The notes under the pieces are model-generated. The model did not search any database and was not told the DNA's origin. It saw nothing but the letters and a program-made list of their open reading frames with translations. A program made the position numbers and the translations under genes. A DNA stretch of 64,000 nt from JAMLIA01 sp039810005 (lineage in GTDB: Bacteria; Chloroflexota; Chloroflexia; Thermomicrobiales; CFX8), in the NCBI GenBank assembly GCA_039810005.1, contig JBDHWD010000004.1:11246-75245 (forward strand), given 5' to 3'. Below, piece after piece: positions 1 to 8,182 of the stretch; the first letter of the stretch is position 1; the number at the start of each line of letters is the position of its first letter.

Positions 1-2171
1 TGGTCTGCCCGCACGACTTCGGCAGCAGCGCCATCGACCGTCGCCGACCAGCCGGGATAATACGGATCGGCCAGGACAAGGTAGCCGGCGGTCGGCAACG
101 ATGCGCGGACGACGACGCGTGTGTTGCCATACTCGACGATGTCGGCGCTACCGCCCGTGGCTGGCGCGCTGGAGGTCAATCCCTCAACCGGCGGGTCGCT
201 GACCACGACCGTGTCGCGGAGCGAACCGGCGTTGGTCGTCATCCACGACAGCACATGCTCGTCAGGCTGTGCGACCCAGTGCTCTGCAATCCAGACGCGC
301 GGCATCGCGTCCGTGTTCTCGTAGATTTGCATCCAGCCATCCATCGCCAACTGGAATCCCGACAGATCGAAGCCTGGATAGAGCTCGGCCAGCGGGCGCG
401 TGACCGGCACGTAGCGGATGTTGAGCAGGTCGTAGATCGGCGAGCCCGGATTGCCGACGGCCAGATTGAAAAGCTCCTGATATTCCAGCGGCCAGAGGAC
501 GCTATAGCCGTTGATGCTCTGCAGGTCCCAAACGAGCGAGCCATTGATCCAGATTGAGCCAGCTTGATCGGGATAGATACGGAACTGATCCGGCTCGGCC
601 GCAGTCTGACGGTCAAGCAACCAGCGGACGAACGGGTCCTCCGGCGCTGCGGCCCAGTCGGGCCCGATGTACGAGTCCGGCTTGCTCGCGTGATCGGCGT
701 AGACGCGGTTGGCGTTGGCCAGCCCGACGTCAGCCCCGACGATCATGACCAGCGCGATGACCAGCGCCGAAGCCGGGAAGCGCCAGATGACGCGGGCGTA
801 GACGACGACAATCGCCAGCAGCGCCACGACAATGGCGACGAGCAGGTCGATCTCAATGTTGCGCAGCCGATCGAGCCAGACTGCCTCGTCAGCGCCGTTA
901 CGCCGTAGCGCGGCGAATGCGAGCCCGAGGACGAGCAACCCAGTTCCGACCAGCAGGAATCGGCCCAGCATCCGCGCTGCCAGAACACCATCGGCGCGAT
1001 AGCGCTCCTCGAGAGCGCGGACGCCGAAGGCGGCCAGCAGACCGATGCACAGCGTGACAAGGGCAATGAAGTTGCCGGGCCGGCGAACATGATCGAAGCC
1101 GGGCATGATCTCGAAGACGAGCCGATAGATCAGGCCGTGGCTACCGAACGCCAGCACCAGGCTGATCGCTCCAGCCGCGAGAATGCCGCCAACCAGTCGA
1201 CGATGCTGGCGGTCAGCACACGCAACGCCGAGGACGGCCAGGAAGAGCGGGACGAGACCGAGGTACATGTTCGTCTCGGCCGGATCGCCGGTCGCCCAGT
1301 AGAGCGCCGGATCGTTCGGTGAGAAGTAATCCGGCGCGATGGCCGTCAGTAGCCAGAGGGGCCTGAATGACGAGCCGCTAGCCTCGACCCAGCTCAGACC
1401 GGCGCGCGATGTCTGGCTGCTCAGCTCCCAGGATGGCAGCAGCTGAATGGCAGCCAGCCCGGTTCCGAGCAAGCCAACAGCGACCGCTGCGCCAAACGCC
1501 CAGGCGGCGCGGCGCGGGTCATTGCGCCAGGTGAATAGCGCGACCGTCACGCCCAGCAAGCCAAGCAGATAGCCAGATTGCAGGATGGTGAGCGCATGAC
1601 CGGCAAGAACGAGCATGCCGAAGGCACCTGCCCCGAGCGCGACCCAGAGCAGATTCCGGCGGCGGACTGCCTGGTGATAGGCGAAGAGCATCCAGGGCAG
1701 CCAGCTGAGCGACGACAGCGGCGACAGGTGTGGCACATGCCAGGCGAAGAAGCCCCCGAACGCAAACGTGAGTCCCGCTACCAGCCCACCGGCCCGCGAG
1801 CCGGTCAGCGAGCGAGCCAGCGCATACGCGCCAAGCGCCGCCCAGAGGACGTGCAGCGTGAGCTGCACCTCCATACGGAAATACGGCAGAAAGTCGCCGC
1901 GCGTCAGGAAGTGCATCGCAGCGTTCGGCGGGTAGAAGAGCGCCGAGAGCGGATCGGCGATGATCGGATAGCCGCTGAGGATGTTGGGTGTCCACCATGG
2001 CGAGTCACCAGCCGCAAGCGCGCGGTGAATGAATGCCTGGAACATGTAGTGCTGGTCGATCAGGTCGAACGGGATGAAATGGTCACGCGAGATGAGGACC
2101 GGGCGGAAGAACAGGAGCCAGAAGAGAATCAGCAACGCAACATCGAGCGCAGTCAGGCCGATTGCGCGCAT
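1..2171 (-). CDS. YfhO-family membrane protein (partial, cut by left edge)
   Basis: The frame stays open from 2171 down to base 1, so about 723 codons are visible and the stop lies outside. The protein is polytopic: a short N-terminus, many hydrophobic helices over roughly the first 470 residues, then a soluble aromatic-rich stretch ending in YPGWSATVDG. That motif is typical of the YfhO family, GT-C-fold membrane glycosyltransferases that use lipid-linked sugars. The acidic FDLIDQH loop after helix 1 fits a GT-C active site. The start is uncertain: ATG 2171 has no clear ribosome site; in-frame TTG 2249 has AGG eight bases upstream; GTG 2297 is the earliest option because the upstream gene's TGA at 2325 is in this frame. 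It follows the glycosidase lipoprotein on the same strand. Its sugar substrate cannot be read from sequence. Confidence 0.85.
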   Translation of the reverse strand, partial: MRAIGLTALDVALLILFWLLFFRPVLISRDHFIPFDLIDQHYMFQAFIHRALAAGDSPWWTPNILSGYPIIADPLSALFYPPNAAMHFLTRGDFLPYFRMEVQLTLHVLWAALGAYALARSLTGSRAGGLVAGLTFAFGGFFAWHVPHLSPLSSLSWLPWMLFAYHQAVRRRNLLWVALGAGAFGMLVLAGHALTILQSGYLLGLLGVTVALFTWRNDPRRAAWAFGAAVAVGLLGTGLAAIQLLPSWELSSQTSRAGLSWVEASGSSFRPLWLLTAIAPDYFSPNDPALYWATGDPAETNMYLGLVPLFLAVLGVACADRQHRRLVGGILAAGAISLVLAFGSHGLIYRLVFEIMPGFDHVRRPGNFIALVTLCIGLLAAFGVRALEERYRADGVLAARMLGRFLLVGTGLLVLGLAFAALRRNGADEAVWLDRLRNIEIDLLVAIVVALLAIVVVYARVIWRFPASALVIALVMIVGADVGLANANRVYADHASKPDSYIGPDWAAAPEDPFVRWLLDRQTAAEPDQFRIYPDQAGSIWINGSLVWDLQSINGYSVLWPLEYQELFNLAVGNPGSPIYDLLNIRYVPVTRPLAELYPGFDLSGFQLAMDGWMQIYENTDAMPRVWIAEHWVAQPDEHVLSWMTTNAGSLRDTVVVSDPPVEGLTSSAPATGGSADIVEYGNTRVVVRASLPTAGYLVLADPYYPGWSATVDGAAAEVVRAD

Positions 2172-2324
2172 CGGGAAGCGCGACGCCGGCGGGTCATCGC
2201 CAGCCTCACGCCGGGGAATTCGCTGGTAACGCTCGGCAGGATAGCTCAAGCGTCTGCGCCTGGTTGGTCGTGGCGCGGAGCGGCAGCATGCTGCCACTCC
2301 GCTGGTCGCCGACCATCACGAAGC

Positions 2325-3641
2325 TCAGGGCTTCGGCATCGCCCGCAGGGCGTCATAGGCTGGGCGTGGTGAGAAGTCACCATTGACCACCGACCACGGG
2401 TACTTTTCGTCGTCCGGCTCGGTGACAACCGAGAAGTTCAGGTTCCAGACGAACAACCCCTCACACCATTCGGCCCAGTCGGTGCGAGCAATCTCGAACG
2501 CGCGCACCAGATACTCGGCCTGCTGCTCTTCGCTGACATCTGCGCCGTACTCGTAACCAGCGGCCTGGTTATCGGTCGTCCAGCCGAACTCGGTGATCCA
2601 GGCCGGGCGCGTATCGCCGAATTCCGTCATCAGGTCGTGCAGCTGCTCGACGCGCCGGAAGTAGAAGCTGGCGTCCTGCGACCAGTCGCCAGTGCCCGGA
2701 TTGTCTGGATACATCAGGTCCGGCGCATTGTTCGTCGCGTTGGCGTGCATGCCCATGACATCAAAGTACTGAGTGTACGACCCACCCTGGTACTCGTAAA
2801 ACGAGCGCAGGTATTCGACATCGTCAATGGCAACTGCCGGATCGTTGACGCCGGTCGGAGTCAGGCCGCCGAAGACAACGAGCGCCGATGAATCTGCCGC
2901 CTTGACGCCCTGATAGCCGGCCTGCAACAGCTCGGCATACTGGCCGACATCCACATTGCCGCCGAAGGTACTAGCGAGGTTCTGCTCGTTCCAGATCTCC
3001 CACGCCTGAACCTTGCCCTTGTAGCGATCAGCCATGAAGAACATGAAGTTCTGCCAGTCAGCGACGTTACCGACGAGCTGCTCGCCGCTCGGGTCCTTCG
3101 CCCAGTCGGGCGGATTCGACACGGTGGCGAGGATCTTCACGCCGGCGGCTGAGTACTGATCGACGATGTTGTCAATCGGCAGCGGGTCCCACCAGTCCGG
3201 CGCGCGCTGGATCGCGCCCCAGTAGAAGTGCAAGCGCACCCAGTTGAAGCCAGCATCCTGGACGAGAGCGATCGTCTCCTGGTTGTGCTGGATCTCGGAC
3301 TCGTTACCCCAGGCAAAGACGTTGAAGCCGTAGGCGACATCATCCGGGGCGACCGGCGCATCGACCGGCTCCGACGTCGCGGCAGTCGTCGGGCTCGCCT
3401 CAGCCGGTTGCGTTGCTTCGGCGCTATCCTCAGTCGCTGTCGCCTCGCCCGTCGGCTCAGCAGCGGTCGTTGAGGTCGCTTCTGCTTCCGCTTCTGTTGC
3501 CGCTGGTGAGGACTGTTCAGCGACCGTCGGCTCAGCCGTCGCAGTCGGATCGTCGTCACCACCACCGCAAGCAGCAATCGCCGGAATCAGGAGCATCGCG
3601 GCAAACATAATCAGCGCCGCACGACGCAGATTGATCGACAT
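2325..3641 (-). CDS. Clan GH-A glycoside hydrolase lipoprotein (GH39/GH5-like)
   Basis: This 438-residue protein starts with a lipoprotein signal (hydrophobic stretch, lipobox IAAC with Cys25). A long Ala/Thr/Glu/Pro linker follows to about residue 95, so the catalytic part is held outside the membrane. The rest is a TIM barrel of clan GH-A: WNEQN carries the acid/base Glu219 and ITEFGW the nucleophile Glu351. Such proteins cleave beta-linked sugar chains (xylan, cellulose or mannan type); the exact substrate is unknown. ATG 3641 is chosen over longer in-frame starts because it directly precedes the signal peptide and has GGGGAG upstream. It may be co-transcribed with the YfhO-like gene 150 bases downstream, suggesting cell-surface polysaccharide work, which is an inference. 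Confidence 0.85.
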   Translation of the reverse strand: MSINLRRAALIMFAAMLLIPAIAACGGGDDDPTATAEPTVAEQSSPAATEAEAEATSTTAAEPTGEATATEDSAEATQPAEASPTTAATSEPVDAPVAPDDVAYGFNVFAWGNESEIQHNQETIALVQDAGFNWVRLHFYWGAIQRAPDWWDPLPIDNIVDQYSAAGVKILATVSNPPDWAKDPSGEQLVGNVADWQNFMFFMADRYKGKVQAWEIWNEQNLASTFGGNVDVGQYAELLQAGYQGVKAADSSALVVFGGLTPTGVNDPAVAIDDVEYLRSFYEYQGGSYTQYFDVMGMHANATNNAPDLMYPDNPGTGDWSQDASFYFRRVEQLHDLMTEFGDTRPAWITEFGWTTDNQAAGYEYGADVSEEQQAEYLVRAFEIARTDWAEWCEGLFVWNLNFSVVTEPDDEKYPWSVVNGDFSPRPAYDALRAMPKP

Positions 3642-3688
3642 GAAATCGGGACTCCCCACGCTCACAAACGAGTGATTCGCACAGTGCT

Positions 3689-3717
3689 GTCCGTACAGAG
3701 ACGGACGCCGGAGTATA
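3689..3717 (-). promoter_or_regulatory. Candidate -10 box and leader hairpin of the glycosidase gene
   Basis: On the minus strand, TATACT (3712-3717) is a near-consensus -10 box. Just downstream lies a six-base inverted repeat, GTCCGT/ACGGAC (3689-3706, six-base loop), which would sit at the start of the transcript. No convincing -35 box is seen at the right distance. Confidence 0.35.
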
Positions 3718-3782
3718 CCGAAGCCTGCCGAGAGCTGGACGCGGGAGGTGGGGATGTGACTGCAGGAGTACTGTGGTTCCAA

Positions 3783-3940
3783 AAATGTAGGGGCGTATCG
3801 CATACGCCCGGTTAGACCGCTACTACCTCCGCGCGTGCCGGACGGGTTGGCCGGTGCAGGGGTGTGTGCAATGCGGACGCATGCCGCGCGCCTGCGCCGC
3901 CGTTGTGCCAGCCGGGCGTATGCGATACGCCCCTACATTT
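3783..3940. repeat. 158-bp nested-palindrome element (MITE/REP-like)
   Basis: Two perfect 29-base inverted repeats, 3783-3811 and 3912-3940, flank a 100-base G+C-rich core. Each arm is itself a hairpin: GGGCGTAT, a CGC loop, then ATACGCCC. The arms start with AAATGTAGGGG at the outer side. The element fills most of the 357-base gap between the glycosidase start and the panB stop, and no gene is seen there. It encodes nothing convincing. It could be a miniature inverted-repeat element or an REP-type sequence, and could also act as a transcription barrier downstream of panB. I see no clear target-site duplication. Confidence 0.8.
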
Positions 3941-3998
3941 CCGTGACCGCAGTACGCAAACGCTGTTTGAGTAACCAACCAGCGCATCGAGCAGTGAT

Positions 3999-4859
3999 TC
4001 AGGCTTGTGAGTCATCGGCCTCCAGCGCTGCAATCACCTCGCGTGACATGGCGAAGCCGTGTTCCTGTTCGGGGAATTGACCGGCGCGGACTTCGGCTGC
4101 GTAGGTCGCGAAGGCATCGCGCATCGTTGTCGCCAGATCGGCGTAGCGCTTGGCGAAGCGCGGGATGAAGCGGTCGAACGAGCCGAGCAGATCGCCATTG
4201 ACCAGTACCTGCCCGTCGCACTCGACGCCTGCGCCGATTCCGATGGTCGGGATCGACAGGCGCGAGGTGATGATGCGGGCCAGTTGCCGTGGTACGGCCT
4301 CGACGACGACAGCGTAGGCGCCTGCTGCCTCGACGGCCAGAGCGTCGTCAATCACGCCGCGTGCGGCATCGAGCGAACGGCCCTGCACCTTGAAGCCGCC
4401 CAGCGCGGCGGAAGCCTGCGGCGTCAGGCCGATGTGCGCCATGACCGGGATACCGCAGCGAACGATCGCCTCGATGCGGCTGGCCATTGTCTTGCCGCCT
4501 TCGAGCTTAACGGCGTCCGCACCGCCCTCCTTCATCAGCCGACCGGCGTTTTCAACCGCCTGTGCCTTGCTGACGTGATAGGACATGAATGGCAGATCGG
4601 CGACAACATGCACCGTCTCAACCCCACGCATGACAGCGCGGGTGTGATGGATCATGTCGTCCATCGTTACCGGGATCGTCGACTCGTAGCCCAGAACGAT
4701 CATGCCGAGTGAGTCGCCGACGAGGATGGCGTCGAGACCGGCCGCCTCGACGGCGCGGGCGGTCGGGTAATCGTAGGCGGTCACCATCGCGATCCGCTCA
4801 GAACCTTTCATCGCGCGGAGCGCAGGGGCAGTGATCTTCTCGCGTTGTGCTTCAGCCAT
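3999..4859 (-). CDS. panB: 3-methyl-2-oxobutanoate hydroxymethyltransferase
   Basis: PanB (286 residues) transfers a hydroxymethyl group from 5,10-methylene-tetrahydrofolate to 2-oxoisovalerate to form ketopantoate, the first step of pantothenate and CoA synthesis in the cytoplasm. The sequence shows the family hallmarks: TAYDYPTARAVE, ILVGDSLGM with the metal-binding Asp, DAVKLEGG, PVMAHIGLTPQ and IPTIGIGAG. ATG 4859 is chosen because GAGGAGG lies about ten bases upstream and the protein then has the usual length. The start overlaps the end of panE by 8 bases, so the two are probably translationally coupled. Confidence 0.97.
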   Translation of the reverse strand: MAEAQREKITAPALRAMKGSERIAMVTAYDYPTARAVEAAGLDAILVGDSLGMIVLGYESTIPVTMDDMIHHTRAVMRGVETVHVVADLPFMSYHVSKAQAVENAGRLMKEGGADAVKLEGGKTMASRIEAIVRCGIPVMAHIGLTPQASAALGGFKVQGRSLDAARGVIDDALAVEAAGAYAVVVEAVPRQLARIITSRLSIPTIGIGAGVECDGQVLVNGDLLGSFDRFIPRFAKRYADLATTMRDAFATYAAEVRAGQFPEQEHGFAMSREVIAALEADDSQA

Positions 4860-5823
4860 CTGGTGATTCCTCCTCGGTCGTCGGCGGCTGCTCGCGTCGG
4901 GCAGCGCGCTCGCGGTTATGCACAAGCACGGTCAGCAGACGGTTGAGCGGCGTCGCGACGCCCAGCTCAGCGCCCAGGCGCGTGACCGCGCCATTGATCG
5001 AATCTATTTCGGTCCGTCGGCAGTTGCGGACATCCTGCAGCATCGACGAGTAGTTCGTCGCCGTGTCGCGCATGACCTTGCGTGCATACGCCAGGTGGTC
5101 ATGCGTGCCAACCGGCACACCGGCGGCGCGCATAACGTTCACTGATTCGTCGACGAGCTGAGCGATAACCGGCTGAAGCTCTGGATCATCGAGCAGCTCG
5201 CCGTTGCGCAGGCCGGTCAGCGCCGTCAGCGCGTTGATCGCGACGTTGACGATGAGCTTGTCCCAGATCGCGGTGTGGATATTTTCGGCGACTGTCGTCT
5301 CGAATCCGGCACGGGTGAGCGCCCGGCTGATCGGTGTCAGGTCGAAGCGGCGGTTGCCTGGTTGAGCCGGATCGCCAATCATGGTTGCGCCCTTGCCGGT
5401 GTGACGCAGTCGGCCGGGACCGAGCAGCGCAGCACCGTGCGCGGTGGTGCCGAGGATGATGCGTTCGTGACCGGGCAGCGCGGCGCGGATGAGATCGAGA
5501 TTGCCGAGGCCGTTCTGCAGCGACAGCACGAACGTGTCGGCCGGCAGGCGAGCGGCAAACGGTCTCAGCGCCGATGCTGTGTGATAGCTCTTGACGAAGA
5601 CAAGAACCAGGTCGACGCCATCGAGAGCGGGAGGCGTCGTCGTCGCCGGAATCCGAAAGCGCAGGATCGAGTCATCGTATTCGGTTATCAGGATGCCGGA
5701 TCGCTCAATCGCGGCGACGTGCTCATCCCAGGTGTCGTAGAGGGTGACGTGATGGCCGGTAACGGCGAGCCGTGTACCAATCAACCCACCCATCGCCCCT
5801 GCGCCGATGACGACAATCCGCAT
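4852..5823 (-). CDS. panE: 2-dehydropantoate 2-reductase
   Basis: PanE (323 residues) reduces ketopantoate to pantoate with NADPH, the step after PanB. The N-terminus has a Rossmann motif, VVIGAGAMGGLIG. The C-terminal helical domain has the conserved DKLIVNVAINALTAL with the catalytic Lys, and later NYSSMLQDV and EIDSINGAV. It is the middle gene of M20-panE-panB: its ATG shares one base with the stop of the M20 gene (TAATG), and its end overlaps panB. No panC or panD is seen in the window. Paralogues of this family can act on other 2-keto acids, but the panB pairing supports the pantothenate role. Confidence 0.95.
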   Translation of the reverse strand: MRIVVIGAGAMGGLIGTRLAVTGHHVTLYDTWDEHVAAIERSGILITEYDDSILRFRIPATTTPPALDGVDLVLVFVKSYHTASALRPFAARLPADTFVLSLQNGLGNLDLIRAALPGHERIILGTTAHGAALLGPGRLRHTGKGATMIGDPAQPGNRRFDLTPISRALTRAGFETTVAENIHTAIWDKLIVNVAINALTALTGLRNGELLDDPELQPVIAQLVDESVNVMRAAGVPVGTHDHLAYARKVMRDTATNYSSMLQDVRNCRRTEIDSINGAVTRLGAELGVATPLNRLLTVLVHNRERAARREQPPTTEEESPDG

Positions 5824-7058
5824 TAGCCCGACTCCTGGAGATCAAAGAACCGTAGCGCCGCCCCAGCGTAGGTGCGGGCGTAGCGCACTACCTCATCGAG
5901 CGCGATCCACTCATCAGCCTGATGCGGCAGAGTCGTCGCTCCGGGGCCGTAGGTGACGAGCGGAAGGCGCGTTGCGGCCCAGAAGATCGTACCGTCCGTC
6001 GAGCCGGGAACCCCACCGAATGGCGGCGTCTCGCCAGTCTCGGCTTTGTGCGCGTCACTGACGGCGGCGACAATCGCTGCATCGGGGGACGTCTCGGTCG
6101 CCGGGCGATCGTCGAGCCATTCAATCGCCATTCCGGCGCCGGGAATGCGCTGCGCAGCACGTTGCAAACGCTCAGCTATGAGCGCCCGGAGCTCGGCGTG
6201 GTTGTGGTCTGCAGTGGTGCGGACGTCCAGCAGCAGCTCCGCGGCGGACGGGATGACGTTCGCCTGCGCCGGCTCGCCAGCCAGAGCAACGGTCGGCGTC
6301 AGCGAGAAGTGACCCAGCAGGGAATGTGGCAGGCTGGCAGAGCGCACCTCCTGCTCGATCCGGCGGCACTCGACGACGACCTCACCGAGGGCGGCCACCG
6401 GGTTGATACCCTGCTCGGGCATGCAGCCGTGCGCCATCCGGCCGTGCAGCGTCACACGCGCGCGAAGTGCACCTTTCTGGGCGATGCAGAGGCGATCGCC
6501 TTCCGGCTCGCAGATGATCGCGGCAGCAACGCCATCAAGCTCACCATCGGCGACGAACGCCTTCGCGCCGGTCATCATGCCCTCTTCATCAACGAGAACC
6601 GCCAGGCGGACGGTGCCGCCGTACTCGCAGCCGGAGAGCTGCAATGCCCGCGCGGCGAAGAGCATGGCGACGAGGCCGCCCTTCATATCACACGCGCCGC
6701 GCCCATACAGCCGACCATCGACGATCGCAGCACCGAATGGATCGACCGACCAGGCCGACCGATCTCCGGCGGTCACGACATCGGTGTGGCCCTCGAGCAC
6801 CAGCACCGGCCCGGGTCTACGACCCGGCAGATCAACCACGAGATTCGGGCGACCGGGCGCGACCTCGCGGCGGCGGTAGCCCATCCCCCAGCTATCGAGC
6901 AGATCGGCGACGAAATCAGCCGCGGCACGCTCGTTGCCGTCAAGTCGGTCAGGGTCGTAGACGCTGCGGATGCGCACCAGCTGCTCTAGCGTCTTGACCA
7001 GCGCCTGCTCGTCGATCATTCGCTGGGCAGCCGAAATGCGATCTGTGAGTGCGGTCAT
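5823..7058 (-). CDS. M20-family metallohydrolase (ArgE/DapE-like)
   Basis: A 411-residue cytoplasmic dizinc amidohydrolase. Metal ligands are visible in order: EGHTDVV (His), RGACDMKGG (bridging Asp), VDEEGM (catalytic Glu pair), CEPEGD and the C-terminal LPHQADEW (His). The central dimerisation domain is present (HGRMAHGCMPEQGINP). Such enzymes deacylate N-acyl amino acids (acetylornithine, succinyl-diaminopimelate) or cleave small peptides; which one cannot be decided here. The start is placed at ATG 7058, which matches the family N-terminus; its ribosome site is weak. It is translationally coupled to panE by a one-base overlap, an unusual partner for pantothenate genes. It is divergent from the DUF3090 gene. 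Confidence 0.9.
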   Translation of the reverse strand: MTALTDRISAAQRMIDEQALVKTLEQLVRIRSVYDPDRLDGNERAAADFVADLLDSWGMGYRRREVAPGRPNLVVDLPGRRPGPVLVLEGHTDVVTAGDRSAWSVDPFGAAIVDGRLYGRGACDMKGGLVAMLFAARALQLSGCEYGGTVRLAVLVDEEGMMTGAKAFVADGELDGVAAAIICEPEGDRLCIAQKGALRARVTLHGRMAHGCMPEQGINPVAALGEVVVECRRIEQEVRSASLPHSLLGHFSLTPTVALAGEPAQANVIPSAAELLLDVRTTADHNHAELRALIAERLQRAAQRIPGAGMAIEWLDDRPATETSPDAAIVAAVSDAHKAETGETPPFGGVPGSTDGTIFWAATRLPLVTYGPGATTLPHQADEWIALDEVVRYARTYAGAALRFFDLQESG

Positions 7059-7191
7059 CGTGGTGGACTCAATCGCGGGGACATGGGCGATGCACCTCAT
7101 TCCGTCCGGCAATTCGCGGTATGGTAGCACGACACCTGCGAGTACACTGATTATGGTGATCAATCGAGAGACACCAGGGTGGAGAGAAAGC

Positions 7192-7725
7192 TTGGCAGAG
7201 CGACGATTCGATTTTGATGATGTTGACCGTTCGGACGCGGAAGCGATAGGTGAGCCGGGTCAGCGAACGTTCCGCATGATCTTCGGAGCGGCCTCCGATA
7301 CCGTCGTCCTGTGGTTAGAGAAGCAGCAGCTTCAGGCGCTCGGCATGGCGTTCGAGCAGATGATCGCGCAGCTGCGCGCAGCCGGTGTCGCCGCAGCGCG
7401 GGTCAGCGAGATCGAGCCAGATCCAGTCGGGCCGACGCCAGTTGTGAACGCCGAATTCCACGTCGGTCGGCTGGCGGTCGGGTTCGACGAGGAGCGCTCG
7501 CGGATCACGCTGTTCGTCCATGACATTGAGGCAGAAGAGGAGGATCCGCCGAGCGTTGTCGTTCGGCTGGAGCTCCAGCGTGCCCGCACGATGGCGACGC
7601 AGATCGAGCGCGTTGTGTCAGCCGGTCGTCCCACGTGCCCGCGCTGCGGTGCGCCGATCGGGCCCGAAGGACACGTCTGCCCACACGACAATGGCCACTT
7701 CCCACACCTGCTCGGGACGGTCTAA
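7192..7725 (+). CDS. DUF3090 family protein
   Basis: A 177-residue protein matching DUF3090 (TIGR03847): the N-terminal FDFDDVDRSDAEAIGEPGQRTF and the C-terminal zinc-ribbon-like CPRCGAPIGPEGHVCPHDNG are the family signatures. The function is not established; in actinobacteria the family often sits near an MSMEG_4193-type phosphatase and a SCO1664-type protein, neither of which is present here. The start is TTG 7192 rather than the earlier in-frame ATG 7153: TTG has GGAGAG five bases upstream and gives the usual family N-terminus. It is divergent from the M20 gene and followed by a convergent SRPBCC gene seven bases away. Confidence 0.85.
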   Translation: MAERRFDFDDVDRSDAEAIGEPGQRTFRMIFGAASDTVVLWLEKQQLQALGMAFEQMIAQLRAAGVAAARVSEIEPDPVGPTPVVNAEFHVGRLAVGFDEERSRITLFVHDIEAEEEDPPSVVVRLELQRARTMATQIERVVSAGRPTCPRCGAPIGPEGHVCPHDNGHFPHLLGTV

Positions 7726-7732
7726 CAACCGT

Positions 7733-8182
7733 TCATGCGAAGGCGTGCGCAGCCGCGTCCGCCTCGGCCAGCAGCGCGACCATGCGCAGCGTCTGACGCG
7801 CCATGCTCCTAACAAGCAGGCTGCCAATGAACGCGAAGCGCGAGCCTCGCTCGATCGCGAGCCGGACACGCGTCCGGCTCGCGTCGTTTTCGTCGATCTG
7901 CCACCGCCAACGAACGCCGCGAGCGAACCCTTTGATGGCCTGAACCTCGATGCAATTGCTCGCCGGAGCAGTTAGCCGGCAGACGCTCGTGAGCGGGACA
8001 CCGTGCCAGGTCAGGCATACGCGATAGTCGTCAGGACCAACCCGCTTGGCTGACTGAACGTGCGGAAACAGCCCCGGCCAGGCCTCCACGTCCCGAACAA
8101 GACGCTGGACCGCCAGCGCCGGCGCAGCAATCTCGGCGGTCAGCTCGGCACGCACGCGCTTACCAGCCGGCCGCAATCCCAT
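7733..8182 (-). CDS. SRPBCC/polyketide cyclase-like lipid-binding protein
   Basis: A 149-residue protein with the START/Coq10-type SRPBCC fold pattern: beta-strand VRAELTAEIAAP, then a helix with LVRDVEAWPGLFPHVQSAKRV, then strands including WHGVPLTSVCRL and WRWQIDENDASRTRVRLAIERG, and a long C-terminal helix. These small helix-grip proteins bind lipids, polyketides or quinones; the ligand is unknown. The ATG at 8182 lies 23 bases inside the end of the upstream GGT-like gene, so translational coupling is likely. GTG at 8188 is an alternative start. No signal peptide is seen. Confidence 0.75.
   Translation of the reverse strand: MGLRPAGKRVRAELTAEIAAPALAVQRLVRDVEAWPGLFPHVQSAKRVGPDDYRVCLTWHGVPLTSVCRLTAPASNCIEVQAIKGFARGVRWRWQIDENDASRTRVRLAIERGSRFAFIGSLLVRSMARQTLRMVALLAEADAAAHAFA

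Noticed and set aside
3812..4033. Small minus-strand frame within the palindromic element
   Set aside because: It runs through the inverted repeat and into panB; the sequence looks random.
5922..6989. 355-codon plus-strand frame opposite the M20 gene
   Set aside because: Antisense to a gene with all metal ligands in place; no motif or start signal.
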